Source: Flavobacterium fragile
Lineage (GTDB): Bacteria > Bacteroidota > Bacteroidia > Flavobacteriales > Flavobacteriaceae
Reading direction: 5' to 3'
DNA: 64,000 nt
Assembly (NCBI RefSeq): GCF_023634865.1
Contig: NZ_JAMLJN010000001.1
Location: 248,001 to 312,000 of the forward strand
Positions 1 through 8,536 of the stretch are shown here, piece by piece. The notes under the pieces are model-generated. The model was not told the origin of the DNA. It searched no databases and saw nothing but the letters and a program-made list of their open reading frames with translations. Each line of letters starts with the position of its first letter. Position 1 is the stretch's first letter. The position numbers were made by a program, and so were the translations under genes.

Positions 1-97
1 TTACATTTTCAAAAAACGATTGCAATTCGGGTAGTAAATAGTCTAAATATTCGCCTCCGTGTAAAGTAGAAGTACTTGCAATAATTATATTTTTCAT
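1..97 (-). CDS. pepE: Peptidase E (dipeptidase E), N-terminal part only
   Basis: The gene starts with ATG at 97 on the minus strand and runs off the left edge, so only 32 residues are visible. They begin MKNIIIASTSTLHGGEYLDY, which resembles the first strand and the STL(P/H)G turn of peptidase E, an S51-family serine peptidase that cleaves Asp-X dipeptides in the cytoplasm. The catalytic Ser-His-Glu residues lie outside the window. The call rests on this short N-terminus alone. Confidence 0.6.
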   Translation of the reverse strand, partial: MKNIIIASTSTLHGGEYLDYLLPELQSFFENV

Positions 98-209
98 GGA
101 TTATTTTTTTACAAAGCTACCAAATTTGTCTTAACAAAAGTTTATCATCTTGTTAGGATTTCATTTTAATAGAATACAACTAAATTTACGAAACATTAAA
201 AAGAAATTC

Positions 210-986
210 ATGGCAAAACGATTACTTCTGTTTCTTGTTTTTTATCCTTTAATCGTTTTGTCGCAAAATGATTCCATTGTTAATGGGAAAGTAGTTTCAG
301 AATCTTCTCTATTGGAAGGAATTCATGTAATAAATTTATCCAAACGAATTCCCACAACCACTGAATCAAGAGGTTATTTTAAAATAAAAGTTGGAATTTC
401 AGATACACTTCAGTTTAGTGCGGTTAATTTAAAGGCAACCCGATATATAGTTAAAGAGACTGATTTTAAAAGTGATTTATTGTTAATCAAAATGGAATCA
501 CTCATCACGGAATTAGAAGAATTAGCCATTATTGATTATAAAAATATCAATGCTGTTTCTCTCGGAATAGTTCCAGCCAATCAAAAAAGCTATACTCCTG
601 CAGAACGAAAATTAGCTGCGGCTGAAGATTTTAAGTGGTATAGCCCTTTGTTAATACCATTTGGAGGAATGAGTGTTGATGGATTAATTAATTCCATAAC
701 TGGAAGAAAGGCTATGTTAAAGAAAGAAGTGCTAGTAGAAAGAAAAGAAATGTTACAAGCTAAGACTTCTGATTATTTTGGAAGAAAATATTTTGTAGAA
801 ACTTTAAAAATCCCATATGAATACGTTGACGGCTTTCTATTTTATATAGTTGATAATGATAAGTATGTTGATGCCATGAAAAATAAAAATAAAATAATGG
901 CAAATTTTGTTCTTTCGGAATTAGCGGTTGAATATTTACAATTAAAAGAATTAGAACTTTCAAAAAAGGTTTCGAATGAAAAATAA
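210..986 (+). CDS. Secreted protein with carboxypeptidase-regulatory-like domain (paralogue 1)
   Basis: This 258-residue protein has a signal peptide (MAKRLLLFLVFYPLIVLSQ). A beta-sandwich of the carboxypeptidase D regulatory-like kind follows, at about residues 25-100: 'VNGKVVSESSLLEGIHVINL' with a later 'TESRGYFKIKV'. The C-terminal half is charged and helical and matches no family I know. An in-frame TTG at 150 would put 20 polar residues before the signal peptide, so the ATG at 210 is preferred. The stop overlaps the start of the next gene by 11 bases, and that gene encodes a similar protein, so the two are co-translated paralogues. The domain usually occurs in periplasmic or outer-membrane proteins of Bacteroidota; the specific role is unknown. 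Confidence 0.75.
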   Translation: MAKRLLLFLVFYPLIVLSQNDSIVNGKVVSESSLLEGIHVINLSKRIPTTTESRGYFKIKVGISDTLQFSAVNLKATRYIVKETDFKSDLLLIKMESLITELEELAIIDYKNINAVSLGIVPANQKSYTPAERKLAAAEDFKWYSPLLIPFGGMSVDGLINSITGRKAMLKKEVLVERKEMLQAKTSDYFGRKYFVETLKIPYEYVDGFLFYIVDNDKYVDAMKNKNKIMANFVLSELAVEYLQLKELELSKKVSNEK

Positions 987-1812
987 TTACTTAGTAGTAT
1001 TGTTTCTTTTCTTTATGTCGAATTTAGGAATGGCGCAGCATGTAGAACGAAAAGTTTTGAGAGGAAGAATCGTAGCAGATTCTATTAAAGTTGAAAATCT
1101 TACAGTATTTAATATTACCTCAAACATTGGTGCAATTACTAATGTTGATGGAAAATTCTCCATTAAGGCCAGACCAACAGACACTTTATATATTCAAGGA
1201 GTTTCATTTGATTCAAAAAAATATGTTTTGACTGATAGGGATTTCTGGTTAGAAGAATTAGAAATTAGACTTCAGGTTAAGGTTAATGAATTGAAAGAGT
1301 TGGAAATTATTTTATATTCCTTGACAGGTATAGTGGAAGAAGATGTGAAAAGAATTAAGGTTTATGGTGAACCTTTTTACGGAATAGATGCTAAAGTTGT
1401 AAAACATTATGAAGATGATGTTAGGACAAGAACTCCATTAAACAATGCTGTTTCAAGTCAATTAGCTCCTAATGGATCCAGTTTTAACTTTATAGCCATT
1501 GGAAGAGGAATAGGTAAACTTTTAGGGATAAAAAGTAATTCCAAGAAAAATTCAGAATTTGTTTTTGAACAAAGAAGGCAAAATGACATTCAATCAAAAT
1601 CTTTTTCTGATCACATGTATGAGCGTTTTTCGCATCATTTTTTTGTGGAAACTTTAAAAATTAAGCATGAAGAAATACCACTTTTTTTTCAATTTGCCGA
1701 AATGCCAGTAAAAGATTTATCTCTATTTTTGAAACCAGAATATGAAATTCAACTCATCGAATATTTAACGGCTAAAGCAAAAATGTTCAAATCTGAAAAA
1801 CGAAAAGAATAA
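976..1812 (+). CDS. Secreted protein with carboxypeptidase-regulatory-like domain (paralogue 2)
   Basis: A 278-residue protein with signal peptide (cleavage near GMAQ) and the same beta-sandwich (LRGRIVADSIKVENLTVFNI, then TNVDGKFSIKA). Its architecture matches the upstream gene, including the shared 'FVETLKI' motif near the C-terminus of both, so the pair arose by tandem duplication. Its start lies inside the end of the preceding gene. Function is unknown; an envelope location is inferred from the signal peptide. Confidence 0.75.
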   Translation: MKNNYLVVLFLFFMSNLGMAQHVERKVLRGRIVADSIKVENLTVFNITSNIGAITNVDGKFSIKARPTDTLYIQGVSFDSKKYVLTDRDFWLEELEIRLQVKVNELKELEIILYSLTGIVEEDVKRIKVYGEPFYGIDAKVVKHYEDDVRTRTPLNNAVSSQLAPNGSSFNFIAIGRGIGKLLGIKSNSKKNSEFVFEQRRQNDIQSKSFSDHMYERFSHHFFVETLKIKHEEIPLFFQFAEMPVKDLSLFLKPEYEIQLIEYLTAKAKMFKSEKRKE

Positions 1813-1828
1813 TTGCTATTTTTACCAA

Positions 1829-2335
1829 ATGAAAAAGAATTTACTACGAGTTTTGTTACCTATTTTTTTGGTTGTTTTATTAACTTCGTTTGCTTGGCAT
1901 AAGTTTTATGTTTCCGTAACACAGATTGATTTTGTTCCCAATAAAAAAAGAGTAGAAATTACGTCTCGTATTTTTATTGATGATCTTGAAAAAGCATTGG
2001 AAAAAAAATTTAAAAAGAAATTTTATTTAACATCTTCAAAAGAAATTGAAAATGCAGATATATTAATTCATGAGTATTTGAAAGAAAAAATTAAAATTTC
2101 CATCAATAAAAAGTCTCAGAATATTGATTTTTTAGCTAAAGAATTGGAAGGAGATGTGTTAATTTTTTATAGTAAAATTGCAATTTCAAAAAAAATAAAT
2201 ACCTTCGAAATCTTTAATTCATTATTAACAGAAATATACAGAGAACAACAGAACATTGTTCATACTAATATTAATGGTAACAAAAACAGCTATTTGTTTA
2301 CTAATAGTGAAACCAACCAAAAAATAGACTATTAA
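1829..2335 (+). CDS. DUF6702-type envelope protein
   Basis: A 168-residue protein with one N-terminal hydrophobic segment followed by 'FAWHKFYVSVTQIDFVPNKK', an opening I recognise from the DUF6702 family of Bacteroidota. The rest is lysine-rich alternating strand and helix with no catalytic motif. It lies 16 bases after the carboxypeptidase-like pair and 14 bases before an M1 peptidase gene, and this order suggests one operon. The function of the family is not known to me. Confidence 0.7.
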   Translation: MKKNLLRVLLPIFLVVLLTSFAWHKFYVSVTQIDFVPNKKRVEITSRIFIDDLEKALEKKFKKKFYLTSSKEIENADILIHEYLKEKIKISINKKSQNIDFLAKELEGDVLIFYSKIAISKKINTFEIFNSLLTEIYREQQNIVHTNINGNKNSYLFTNSETNQKIDY

Positions 2336-2349
2336 AATAATTGAACCTT

Positions 2350-4626
2350 ATGAAAAAGTCAATCGTATTTAGTGCTTTTTTAACTTTAGCAATCTCTTTT
2401 GGAGCTTTTGCTCAGGAAGTAAAACCAGAAGAAAAAAAGCGTGAGCCTGGACATTACAACGAGAATAAGTTTCGTCAGATGTATGAAGAAATGGCAACTC
2501 CGAATATGTTTAGAACTGCTTCTGGAGCTCCAGGGCCAGCGTATTATCAGCAAAAAGCAGATTATAAAATGAATCTGGAATTGGATGATAATAACAAGAA
2601 ATTGTATGGTTCTGAAACTATCACCTACTATAATAACGCACCTGAGTCATTAGAATATTTATGGGTACAATTAGAACAAAATATTGAAAGATCGGATTCT
2701 AAGACGCCTTTGATTGAAAGTCAAAACATGGATAAGGCTGTAACAGTTAGCAACTTTACAAAAAAGTATATGAATAATCCTTTTGAAGGCGGATTCAATA
2801 TTGAATATGTAAAAGACGCCAAAGGTAATCCAATGAAATATACCATCAACCAAACCATGATGCGTATCGATTTACCAAAGCCCTTGAAAAGTGGACATAA
2901 AATTTCGTTTTCTATTAAATGGTGGTATAATATTGTGAATTACATGGAAGGAGCTAATAACGGAAGAACAGGTTATGAGCAATTTCCTGATGGAAACCGT
3001 TTGTATGTAATGGCACAATTTTTCCCAAGAATGGCTGTTTATAATGATGTTGAAGGTTGGCAAAATATGCAATTTTGGGGAAGAGGTGAGTTTGCATTAG
3101 TGTTTGGGGATTATGAAGTAAATATCACTGTTCCAGCTGATCACGTGATGGAAGCAACAGGAGTGCTTTTAAACAGAAATGAAGTTTTTACTGCTGAACA
3201 AGTTAAGCGTTGGGAATTAGCAGAAAAGACTTTTGATAAACCAGTAGTGATTGTCACTCAAGAAGAGGCAATAGCGGCTGAAAAAGGTTTCTCAGATAAG
3301 AAGAAAACTTGGAAATTTAAAGCACAAAATGTTCGAGATTTTGCTTTTTCAACTTCAAGAAAGTTTATTATAGATGCTATGGCGGTTGATTTACCAACAA
3401 ACAAACCTATGGCAATTTCAATATACCCTAAAGAAGGGAATCCACTTTGGGGCGAATATTCAACACGAGTAGTGGCTCATACTCTAAAAACATATTCTCA
3501 TTACACATTCGATTACCCTTATCCAAAGGCTGTTTCTGTTTCGGCAGAAGATCAAGGTATGGAATATCCAATGATTTGTTGGAATTATGGACGTCCAGAT
3601 GAAAAAGGATTTGTTAGTGATCGCATTAAATATGGAATGTTAGGAGTTACAATTCACGAAGTTGGACATAATTTCTTTCCTATGATTGTAAATTCAGATG
3701 AAAGACAATGGACTTGGATGGATGAAGGATTAAATACATTCTTAGAATATTTAACCGAAACTTCTTTCGATCCTAACTTCCCAGCCACAAGAGGTCCGGC
3801 TAAAAACATTGTTCCTTATATGAAAGGGAATCAAAAATTTTTAGAGCCTATCATGTCTAACTCTGAGAATATTTACAATTTTGGAGCCAATGCTTATGGT
3901 AAGCCGGCAACAGGATTAAATATTTTGAGAGAAACCATCATGGGAAGAGAATTATTTGATCATGCTTTCAAAACCTACGCAAATCGTTGGAAATTTAAAC
4001 ATCCAACTCCTGAAGATTTCTTTAGGACTATGGAAGATGCTTCTGCGGTTGATTTAGATTGGTTTTGGAGAGGTTGGTTCTACTCAACGGATTATACCGA
4101 TATCGGAGTAAAATCAGTAAAACAATATTTTGTTTCAACAGAAGCTTCAAAAGAAACACAAGCGATGTTCAATAGAAGAGGAAGAAAAATTAGCGATGGA
4201 GAACCAATGCTATATTTAGTTACTGAAGACACTCCAGAATTTAAAATGGAACTAAAAAAAGGATTTGATCCAAAAAGTGTACAAGCGCTTTCAGAATACA
4301 TCGATAATAATTACACAGCTGAAGAAAAAAGTGCGTTAAAATCTCCAAAATACTTCTACGAAGTAGAGTTTGAAAAGCCAGGAGGTTTAATTATGCCAAT
4401 TATCGTTGAGTTGCAATTTGAGGATGGAACCAGTGAAATTCAAAAATTTCCAGCTCAAATTTGGAGAAAAAATAATGATTTAGTTAAAAGAGTTTTTGCT
4501 ACTGAGAAAAAAGTTTTAAAAATTCAATTAGATCCAAAATTAGAAACTGCTGATATTGATGTAGAAAATAATTATTGGCCTAAAGCAGAAACGATTTCTA
4601 AATTTGATACTTTAGAGAAAAAATAA
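2350..4626 (+). CDS. Secreted M1 family zinc metallopeptidase
   Basis: A 758-residue aminopeptidase-N-like enzyme with a signal peptide ending near GAFAQ. The zinc site is complete: His436-Glu437-x-x-His440, with the third ligand Glu459 in 'WMDEGLN', giving the HExxH-x18-E spacing of family M1. 'DQGMEYP' upstream corresponds to the GxMEN substrate-anchoring motif. The N-terminal part should be the beta-saddle domain. It probably trims peptides in the periplasm or outside the cell. An in-frame TTG at 2341 adds only three residues; the ATG at 2350 gives a normal signal peptide. A strong terminator follows. Confidence 0.9.
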   Translation: MKKSIVFSAFLTLAISFGAFAQEVKPEEKKREPGHYNENKFRQMYEEMATPNMFRTASGAPGPAYYQQKADYKMNLELDDNNKKLYGSETITYYNNAPESLEYLWVQLEQNIERSDSKTPLIESQNMDKAVTVSNFTKKYMNNPFEGGFNIEYVKDAKGNPMKYTINQTMMRIDLPKPLKSGHKISFSIKWWYNIVNYMEGANNGRTGYEQFPDGNRLYVMAQFFPRMAVYNDVEGWQNMQFWGRGEFALVFGDYEVNITVPADHVMEATGVLLNRNEVFTAEQVKRWELAEKTFDKPVVIVTQEEAIAAEKGFSDKKKTWKFKAQNVRDFAFSTSRKFIIDAMAVDLPTNKPMAISIYPKEGNPLWGEYSTRVVAHTLKTYSHYTFDYPYPKAVSVSAEDQGMEYPMICWNYGRPDEKGFVSDRIKYGMLGVTIHEVGHNFFPMIVNSDERQWTWMDEGLNTFLEYLTETSFDPNFPATRGPAKNIVPYMKGNQKFLEPIMSNSENIYNFGANAYGKPATGLNILRETIMGRELFDHAFKTYANRWKFKHPTPEDFFRTMEDASAVDLDWFWRGWFYSTDYTDIGVKSVKQYFVSTEASKETQAMFNRRGRKISDGEPMLYLVTEDTPEFKMELKKGFDPKSVQALSEYIDNNYTAEEKSALKSPKYFYEVEFEKPGGLIMPIIVELQFEDGTSEIQKFPAQIWRKNNDLVKRVFATEKKVLKIQLDPKLETADIDVENNYWPKAETISKFDTLEKK

Positions 4627-4630
4627 AAGT

Positions 4631-4658
4631 AAGACTATCTTCGGATAGTCTTTTTTTT
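4631..4658 (+). terminator. Intrinsic terminator after the M1 peptidase gene
   Basis: A perfect 9-bp stem (AAGACTATC / GATAGTCTT) closed by a TTCG tetraloop runs directly into a T tract. It begins four bases after the peptidase stop codon and separates that operon from tatA. Confidence 0.9.
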
Positions 4659-4692
4659 GATTACTTTAAGATAATGTAGGATTAAAACTTTG

Positions 4693-4700
4693 TAACTTTG
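4693..4700 (+). promoter_or_regulatory. Bacteroidota -7 element for tatA
   Basis: TAACTTTG fits TAnnTTTG exactly and lies 25 bases before the tatA ATG. I see no good TTTG box at the usual distance upstream. Confidence 0.5.
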
Positions 4701-4725
4701 CGAAGTTAATTTTCAAAAATACACT

Positions 4726-5073
4726 ATGTTTGGAATAGGTGGAGGTGAATTGTTTTTCATACTTTTAATAGTTTTGATGTTGTTTGGATCTGATAAGATT
4801 CCAGATATTGCTCGTGCTTTGGGCAAAGGTATGGCGCAATTGAAAAATGCTACAAACGAAATTAAAAGTGAAATTCAAAAAGGTTCACAAGATGCAGGCT
4901 TGGACATGAATTCCTTAACAGGAGGTGTTTCGGAAGAAATTGCAAAAGCTAAAGAAGGGATTTCTAAAATGGTCAATCCTGTAGAGAATATCAATTTAGA
5001 GGTTCAAAATCCTATTGAACAAGTAAAAGAAGATATAGAAAATATTAGCGGACCTATCAAACGACAAATGTAA
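4726..5073 (+). CDS. tatA: Twin-arginine translocase subunit TatA/TatE
   Basis: 115 residues with the TatA layout: a short N-terminal membrane helix (about residues 4-21, 'GGGELFFILLIVLMLFG'), the FG hinge followed by 'DKIPDIARALGKGM', then an amphipathic helix and a variable acidic tail. TatA forms the channel that exports folded proteins with TatC. The tail is somewhat long and reads as coiled helix. No tatC is nearby. The PAP2 gene begins two bases after its stop. Confidence 0.92.
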   Translation: MFGIGGGELFFILLIVLMLFGSDKIPDIARALGKGMAQLKNATNEIKSEIQKGSQDAGLDMNSLTGGVSEEIAKAKEGISKMVNPVENINLEVQNPIEQVKEDIENISGPIKRQM

Positions 5074-5075
5074 TT

Positions 5076-5648
5076 TTGGAACAATTAATTAATATCGATA
5101 AAGAATTATTCCTTTTTTTAAACGGATTAGGTTCTGAACCATTTGATGGTTTCTGGAAGATTATTACTAAACAAGTTTATTGGTCTCCTTTTTTCATCGC
5201 AGTTTTTTGTCTTCTTCAAAAGAAAGTAGGATGGAAGGGTTTAGGGATTATCATTCTTTTCTTGGCTACCTTAATTACTTTTACAGATCAAATAACCAAT
5301 CTTTTCAAAGATTCATTTGATCGTTTACGTCCATGCAATAATCCAGAATTTGATGGAATTATGCGTAAAGTAATCACTAGAAATTCATTTAGTTTCTTCT
5401 CTGGACATGCTTCTAATTCTTTCGCTACAACCACTTTTATTGTATTAATCATGCGCAAGTATTACAAGCACACCTATTTGCTGTATTTGTTTCCTTTAAT
5501 TTTTGCCTACAGTAGAATATACTTAGGATTACATTATCCAGGAGATATTTTAACAGGCTACATAGCGGGAGGGATTTTTGGTTTTGGATGTTATAAATTG
5601 TATTTATTCTTAGGCAATAAATACAACTTTATTATAAAACACGACTAA
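5076..5648 (+). CDS. PAP2-family membrane phosphatase
   Basis: A 190-residue integral membrane protein carrying the full PAP2 signature: K-x6-RP in 'KDSFDRLRP', 'SGH' in 'FFSGHAS', and R-x5-H-x3-D in 'SRIYLGLHYPGD'. Such enzymes dephosphorylate lipid phosphates such as undecaprenyl or phosphatidylglycerol phosphate at the membrane. The start is a TTG two bases after the tatA stop; I see no ATG that keeps the N-terminal 'INIDKELFLFLNGLG' region. It is co-transcribed with tatA and its 3' end overlaps the convergent methyltransferase by 17 bases. Confidence 0.85.
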   Translation: MEQLINIDKELFLFLNGLGSEPFDGFWKIITKQVYWSPFFIAVFCLLQKKVGWKGLGIIILFLATLITFTDQITNLFKDSFDRLRPCNNPEFDGIMRKVITRNSFSFFSGHASNSFATTTFIVLIMRKYYKHTYLLYLFPLIFAYSRIYLGLHYPGDILTGYIAGGIFGFGCYKLYLFLGNKYNFIIKHD

Positions 5649-6273
5649 CTGTCAAACCATCACGAATAGGCAATAAAACCGTTTCTACTCTTGGATCAGT
5701 ATTCAATAGTTGATTGTATTCTAATAAAACAGGAGTGCTTTTGTCGTTTGCTTTTACTTCTTCCAACACCTTTCCGCTCCACAATACATTGTCAGACAAG
5801 ATAATTCCACCTTTATTCATCATAGGAACAATTAGGTGAAAATAATTTACGTAATTTTCTTTATCCGCATCAATAAAAACCAAGTCGAATTTTTTATTCA
5901 AAGTTGGGATAATTTCAACTGCATCACCTAAGTGCTGGAAAATTTGATCCTTCCAAGGAGAAGCATCAAAGTATTTTCGCTGAAAATCCACTAGTTCTTC
6001 TTCTATATCAATAGTATCTAAAGTTCCGTTTTCAGCTAATCCTTCCGCTAAACATAAAGCGGCATAACCAGTATAAGTTCCAATTTCCAAAATATGTTTA
6101 GGACGAATAATTTTCGATAGCATGCTTAAAACTCTACCTTGAAAATGTCCACTAAGCATTCGAGGCTGTAAGATTTTTTGATGCGTTTCTTTGTTCAATT
6201 GCGCTAATAATTCAGGTTCGGCCTGAGAATGATTGGTGACGTAGTTTTCAAGGTCTTCAGATATAAAATGCAT
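5632..6273 (-). CDS. Class I SAM-dependent O-methyltransferase
   Basis: 213 residues with the Rossmann motif I 'ILEIGTYTGYAALCLAEGL', an acidic residue after strand 2 ('LDTIDIEEEL'), and 'FDLVFIDADKENYVNY', which matches the metal-dependent catechol/caffeoyl-CoA O-methyltransferase family (the Asp in IDADK helps hold the metal). The natural substrate is not predictable from sequence. The gene lies 9 bases downstream of a glycosyltransferase gene on the same strand, so the two are probably co-transcribed. Confidence 0.85.
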   Translation of the reverse strand: MHFISEDLENYVTNHSQAEPELLAQLNKETHQKILQPRMLSGHFQGRVLSMLSKIIRPKHILEIGTYTGYAALCLAEGLAENGTLDTIDIEEELVDFQRKYFDASPWKDQIFQHLGDAVEIIPTLNKKFDLVFIDADKENYVNYFHLIVPMMNKGGIILSDNVLWSGKVLEEVKANDKSTPVLLEYNQLLNTDPRVETVLLPIRDGLTVSRVL

Positions 6274-6282
6274 GGCTTAGGT

Positions 6283-7335
6283 TTATAGATTTGAATTTAA
6301 AATTGTTTTTACCATTTCAATAATTTCTAAATTAGAAACATGATTGGTATTAATACCTCTATTCATTTTGCCATAAGGTTCGTATGTAACAGGATTTGTA
6401 ATAGAAAATAGGCCCAGTGTAGGAGTTCCTGATGCTGTGGCTAAATGCATCATACCACTATCGGCACCAATAAAAACAGAGGTGTTTGCTATTACTCCTG
6501 CAATATCTCTAATCTCCTTACTATAATAGGAAGGTATGCTAAAATTAAGTTGAGAAATATTTTCTACCGGTAAAATTTCAACAAAGTTAACTTCGGGTAG
6601 ATTATTTTTTAAATCTTTATAAAAAACATCCCACCATTCTTTGCTATAACATTTGTCTCCGGTAGCATAGGTGAAAAGTGAAACTGTTTTTAGATTATTA
6701 TTGTAAATTTTTTCTAGATGTAATTTGCCCTTTGCTATTTCATCTTCATTAAGTTTTAGGTTTAAGGAAGGTACTTCAGTTCGAACTGTTTTAAATCCCA
6801 TTCGATCTAGTTCTGCTCTCAAGTTGTAAACGGGTTGTTTTGCAATGTGGTTAAAATCATCTTTTGAAGGAGAAGTATTTTCAAATTCTTCGCCATAAAA
6901 TTTATAGGTTGCATTGGCAACTTTTACAGAAATTCTACCTGAAGAGGAACCTTTTACAACATTAATTGCCAAATCATATTTTTTTCTTTTTAAGTTGAAC
7001 CAGGCTTTCAAATAGGAGCCAAGTTCTTTAAAGTGCTTTTTAGGTAGCGAAATGATTTGGTCAACTTGAGAATAGTTTTTAAAAATTTCATGAGAAACTC
7101 CTCCCTTAACAAACAAGTCAATTTTGCTTTCAGGGAATAGTGTTTCAAGTTCTTGAAGTAATGGTGTAACCAATAATTGGTTTCCGAGCCTGTGATTGGG
7201 CCTGCTCACTAAAATTCGTTTTATCTTAGTATTAGAGTCAAAAGGTTTGTTTATTTTGTTATTCTTACCAATACCTGAAGTTAGCATTTTTGTAGCTTTT
7301 CTTCGAAAAACATTTATTTTTTTTAAGAGACTCAT
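6283..7335 (-). CDS. Glycosyltransferase family 9 (heptosyltransferase-like)
   Basis: 350 residues in two Rossmann halves. The N-terminal 'ILVSRPNHRLGNQLLVTPLL' and the C-terminal 'FIGADSGMMHLATASGTPTLGLF' are the acceptor- and donor-side signatures of GT9 enzymes such as LPS heptosyltransferases. It probably adds a sugar to a surface glycolipid. Two ATG-less residues upstream are possible because of an in-frame TTG at 7368, but the ATG at 7335 starts the natural basic N-terminus MSLLKKINVFRRK. It is transcribed together with the O-methyltransferase. Confidence 0.85.
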   Translation of the reverse strand: MSLLKKINVFRRKATKMLTSGIGKNNKINKPFDSNTKIKRILVSRPNHRLGNQLLVTPLLQELETLFPESKIDLFVKGGVSHEIFKNYSQVDQIISLPKKHFKELGSYLKAWFNLKRKKYDLAINVVKGSSSGRISVKVANATYKFYGEEFENTSPSKDDFNHIAKQPVYNLRAELDRMGFKTVRTEVPSLNLKLNEDEIAKGKLHLEKIYNNNLKTVSLFTYATGDKCYSKEWWDVFYKDLKNNLPEVNFVEILPVENISQLNFSIPSYYSKEIRDIAGVIANTSVFIGADSGMMHLATASGTPTLGLFSITNPVTYEPYGKMNRGINTNHVSNLEIIEMVKTILNSNL

Positions 7336-7407
7336 GGGGTAAAATTTTAACAAATGTATTAAAATCAATTAAAAGTAAAACATTTTAAACAATTAAACAT
7401 TTTAATC

Positions 7408-7415
7408 TAAATTTG
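7408..7415 (+). promoter_or_regulatory. -7 element immediately before rlmN
   Basis: TAAATTTG fits TAnnTTTG and ends five bases before the rlmN ATG. If transcription starts at the usual distance the mRNA would have almost no 5' leader. No clear -33 TTTG is visible. Confidence 0.5.
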
Positions 7416-7419
7416 CAAC

Positions 7420-8460
7420 ATGCAAACAAATAGGAAAGACATAAGAGCGCTAACAAAAGAACAATTGCGTAATTTTTTTGTATCAAACGGTGATAAAGCC
7501 TTCAGAGGAAATCAGGTTTATGAGTGGTTGTGGCAAAAGAAAGCGCACTCTTTTGAAGATATGACGAATTTATCAAAAGAGGTTCGCGCTATGTTAGAAG
7601 ATAACTTTGTGATTAATCATATAAAAGTAGATTTGATGCAACGAAGTGAAGATGGAACCGTAAAAAATGCTGTTCGTTTGCATGATGATTTGGTGGTAGA
7701 ATCGGTTTTAATCCCTACAGAAACCAGAACTACGGCATGTGTTTCATCTCAAGTAGGATGTAGTTTAGATTGCAATTTTTGTGCTACCGCTCGTTTAAAA
7801 CGCATGAGAAACTTGGAACCAGGAGAAATCTATGACCAAGTCGCTGCCATTGATAATGAAAGCCGCTTATACTACGACCGACCTTTATCCAACATTGTTT
7901 TTATGGGTATGGGCGAACCTTTAATGAATTATCCTAATGTGATGAAAGCTATTGAGATGATTACTTCGAATGAAGGTTTAGGAATGTCACCTAAAAGAAT
8001 TACAGTTTCCACCTCTGGAATTCCAAAAATGATTAAAAAAATGGCGGATGATGAGGTGAAATTCAAATTAGCAGTTTCTTTACATTCTGCAGTGGAAGAA
8101 ATTCGCAACGAAATCATGCCTTTTACAAAGAATTTTCCCTTAACCGATTTACGTGAAAGTTTGGAATATTGGTACAGAAAAACAAAAAGTAAAGTTACTT
8201 ACGAATATGTAGTTTGGAAAGGGATTAACGATGATAAAAAATCGATAGATGCTTTAGTTAAATTCTGTAAATATGTTCCTTGCAAAGTAAATCTTATCGA
8301 ATACAACCCAATTGATGATGGCAAATTTCAACAAGCTTCAAATGATGCAATTGACGCGTATATTGCTGCTCTAGATAAAAATAATATTGTAGCCAAAGTA
8401 AGAAGAAGTCGCGGTAAAGATATTGATGCGGCTTGTGGTCAATTAGCAAATAAATCTTAG
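7420..8460 (+). CDS. rlmN: Dual-specificity 23S rRNA / tRNA adenine-C2 methyltransferase RlmN
   Basis: 346 residues of radical-SAM enzyme. It has the Cx3Cx2C cluster motif in 'CSLDCNFCA', the upstream 'TACVSSQVGC', and a C-terminal 'DAACGQL' carrying the methyl-transferring cysteine. The N-terminal domain ('GNQVYEWLWQKK') is the RNA-binding part of RlmN. It methylates A2503 of 23S rRNA and A37 of tRNAs. It is flanked by its own promoter and by a separate promoter for the next gene, so it is likely a single-gene unit. Confidence 0.96.
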   Translation: MQTNRKDIRALTKEQLRNFFVSNGDKAFRGNQVYEWLWQKKAHSFEDMTNLSKEVRAMLEDNFVINHIKVDLMQRSEDGTVKNAVRLHDDLVVESVLIPTETRTTACVSSQVGCSLDCNFCATARLKRMRNLEPGEIYDQVAAIDNESRLYYDRPLSNIVFMGMGEPLMNYPNVMKAIEMITSNEGLGMSPKRITVSTSGIPKMIKKMADDEVKFKLAVSLHSAVEEIRNEIMPFTKNFPLTDLRESLEYWYRKTKSKVTYEYVVWKGINDDKKSIDALVKFCKYVPCKVNLIEYNPIDDGKFQQASNDAIDAYIAALDKNNIVAKVRRSRGKDIDAACGQLANKS

Positions 8461-8498
8461 TTTGTTTATGTTTTTTAGGGTTAAACTTTCTTTAAACT

Positions 8499-8529
8499 TT
8501 TGGCCAACGAGTTTCTTTTTGTAATTTTG
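8499..8529 (+). promoter_or_regulatory. Full Bacteroidota promoter for the prenyl synthase gene
   Basis: TTTG at 8499-8502, a 19-base spacer, then TAATTTTG at 8522-8529. This matches the primary-sigma consensus TTTG-N19-TAnnTTTG exactly. The start codon is at 8537, so the leader must be very short. Confidence 0.8.
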
Positions 8530-8536
8530 CTTAACT

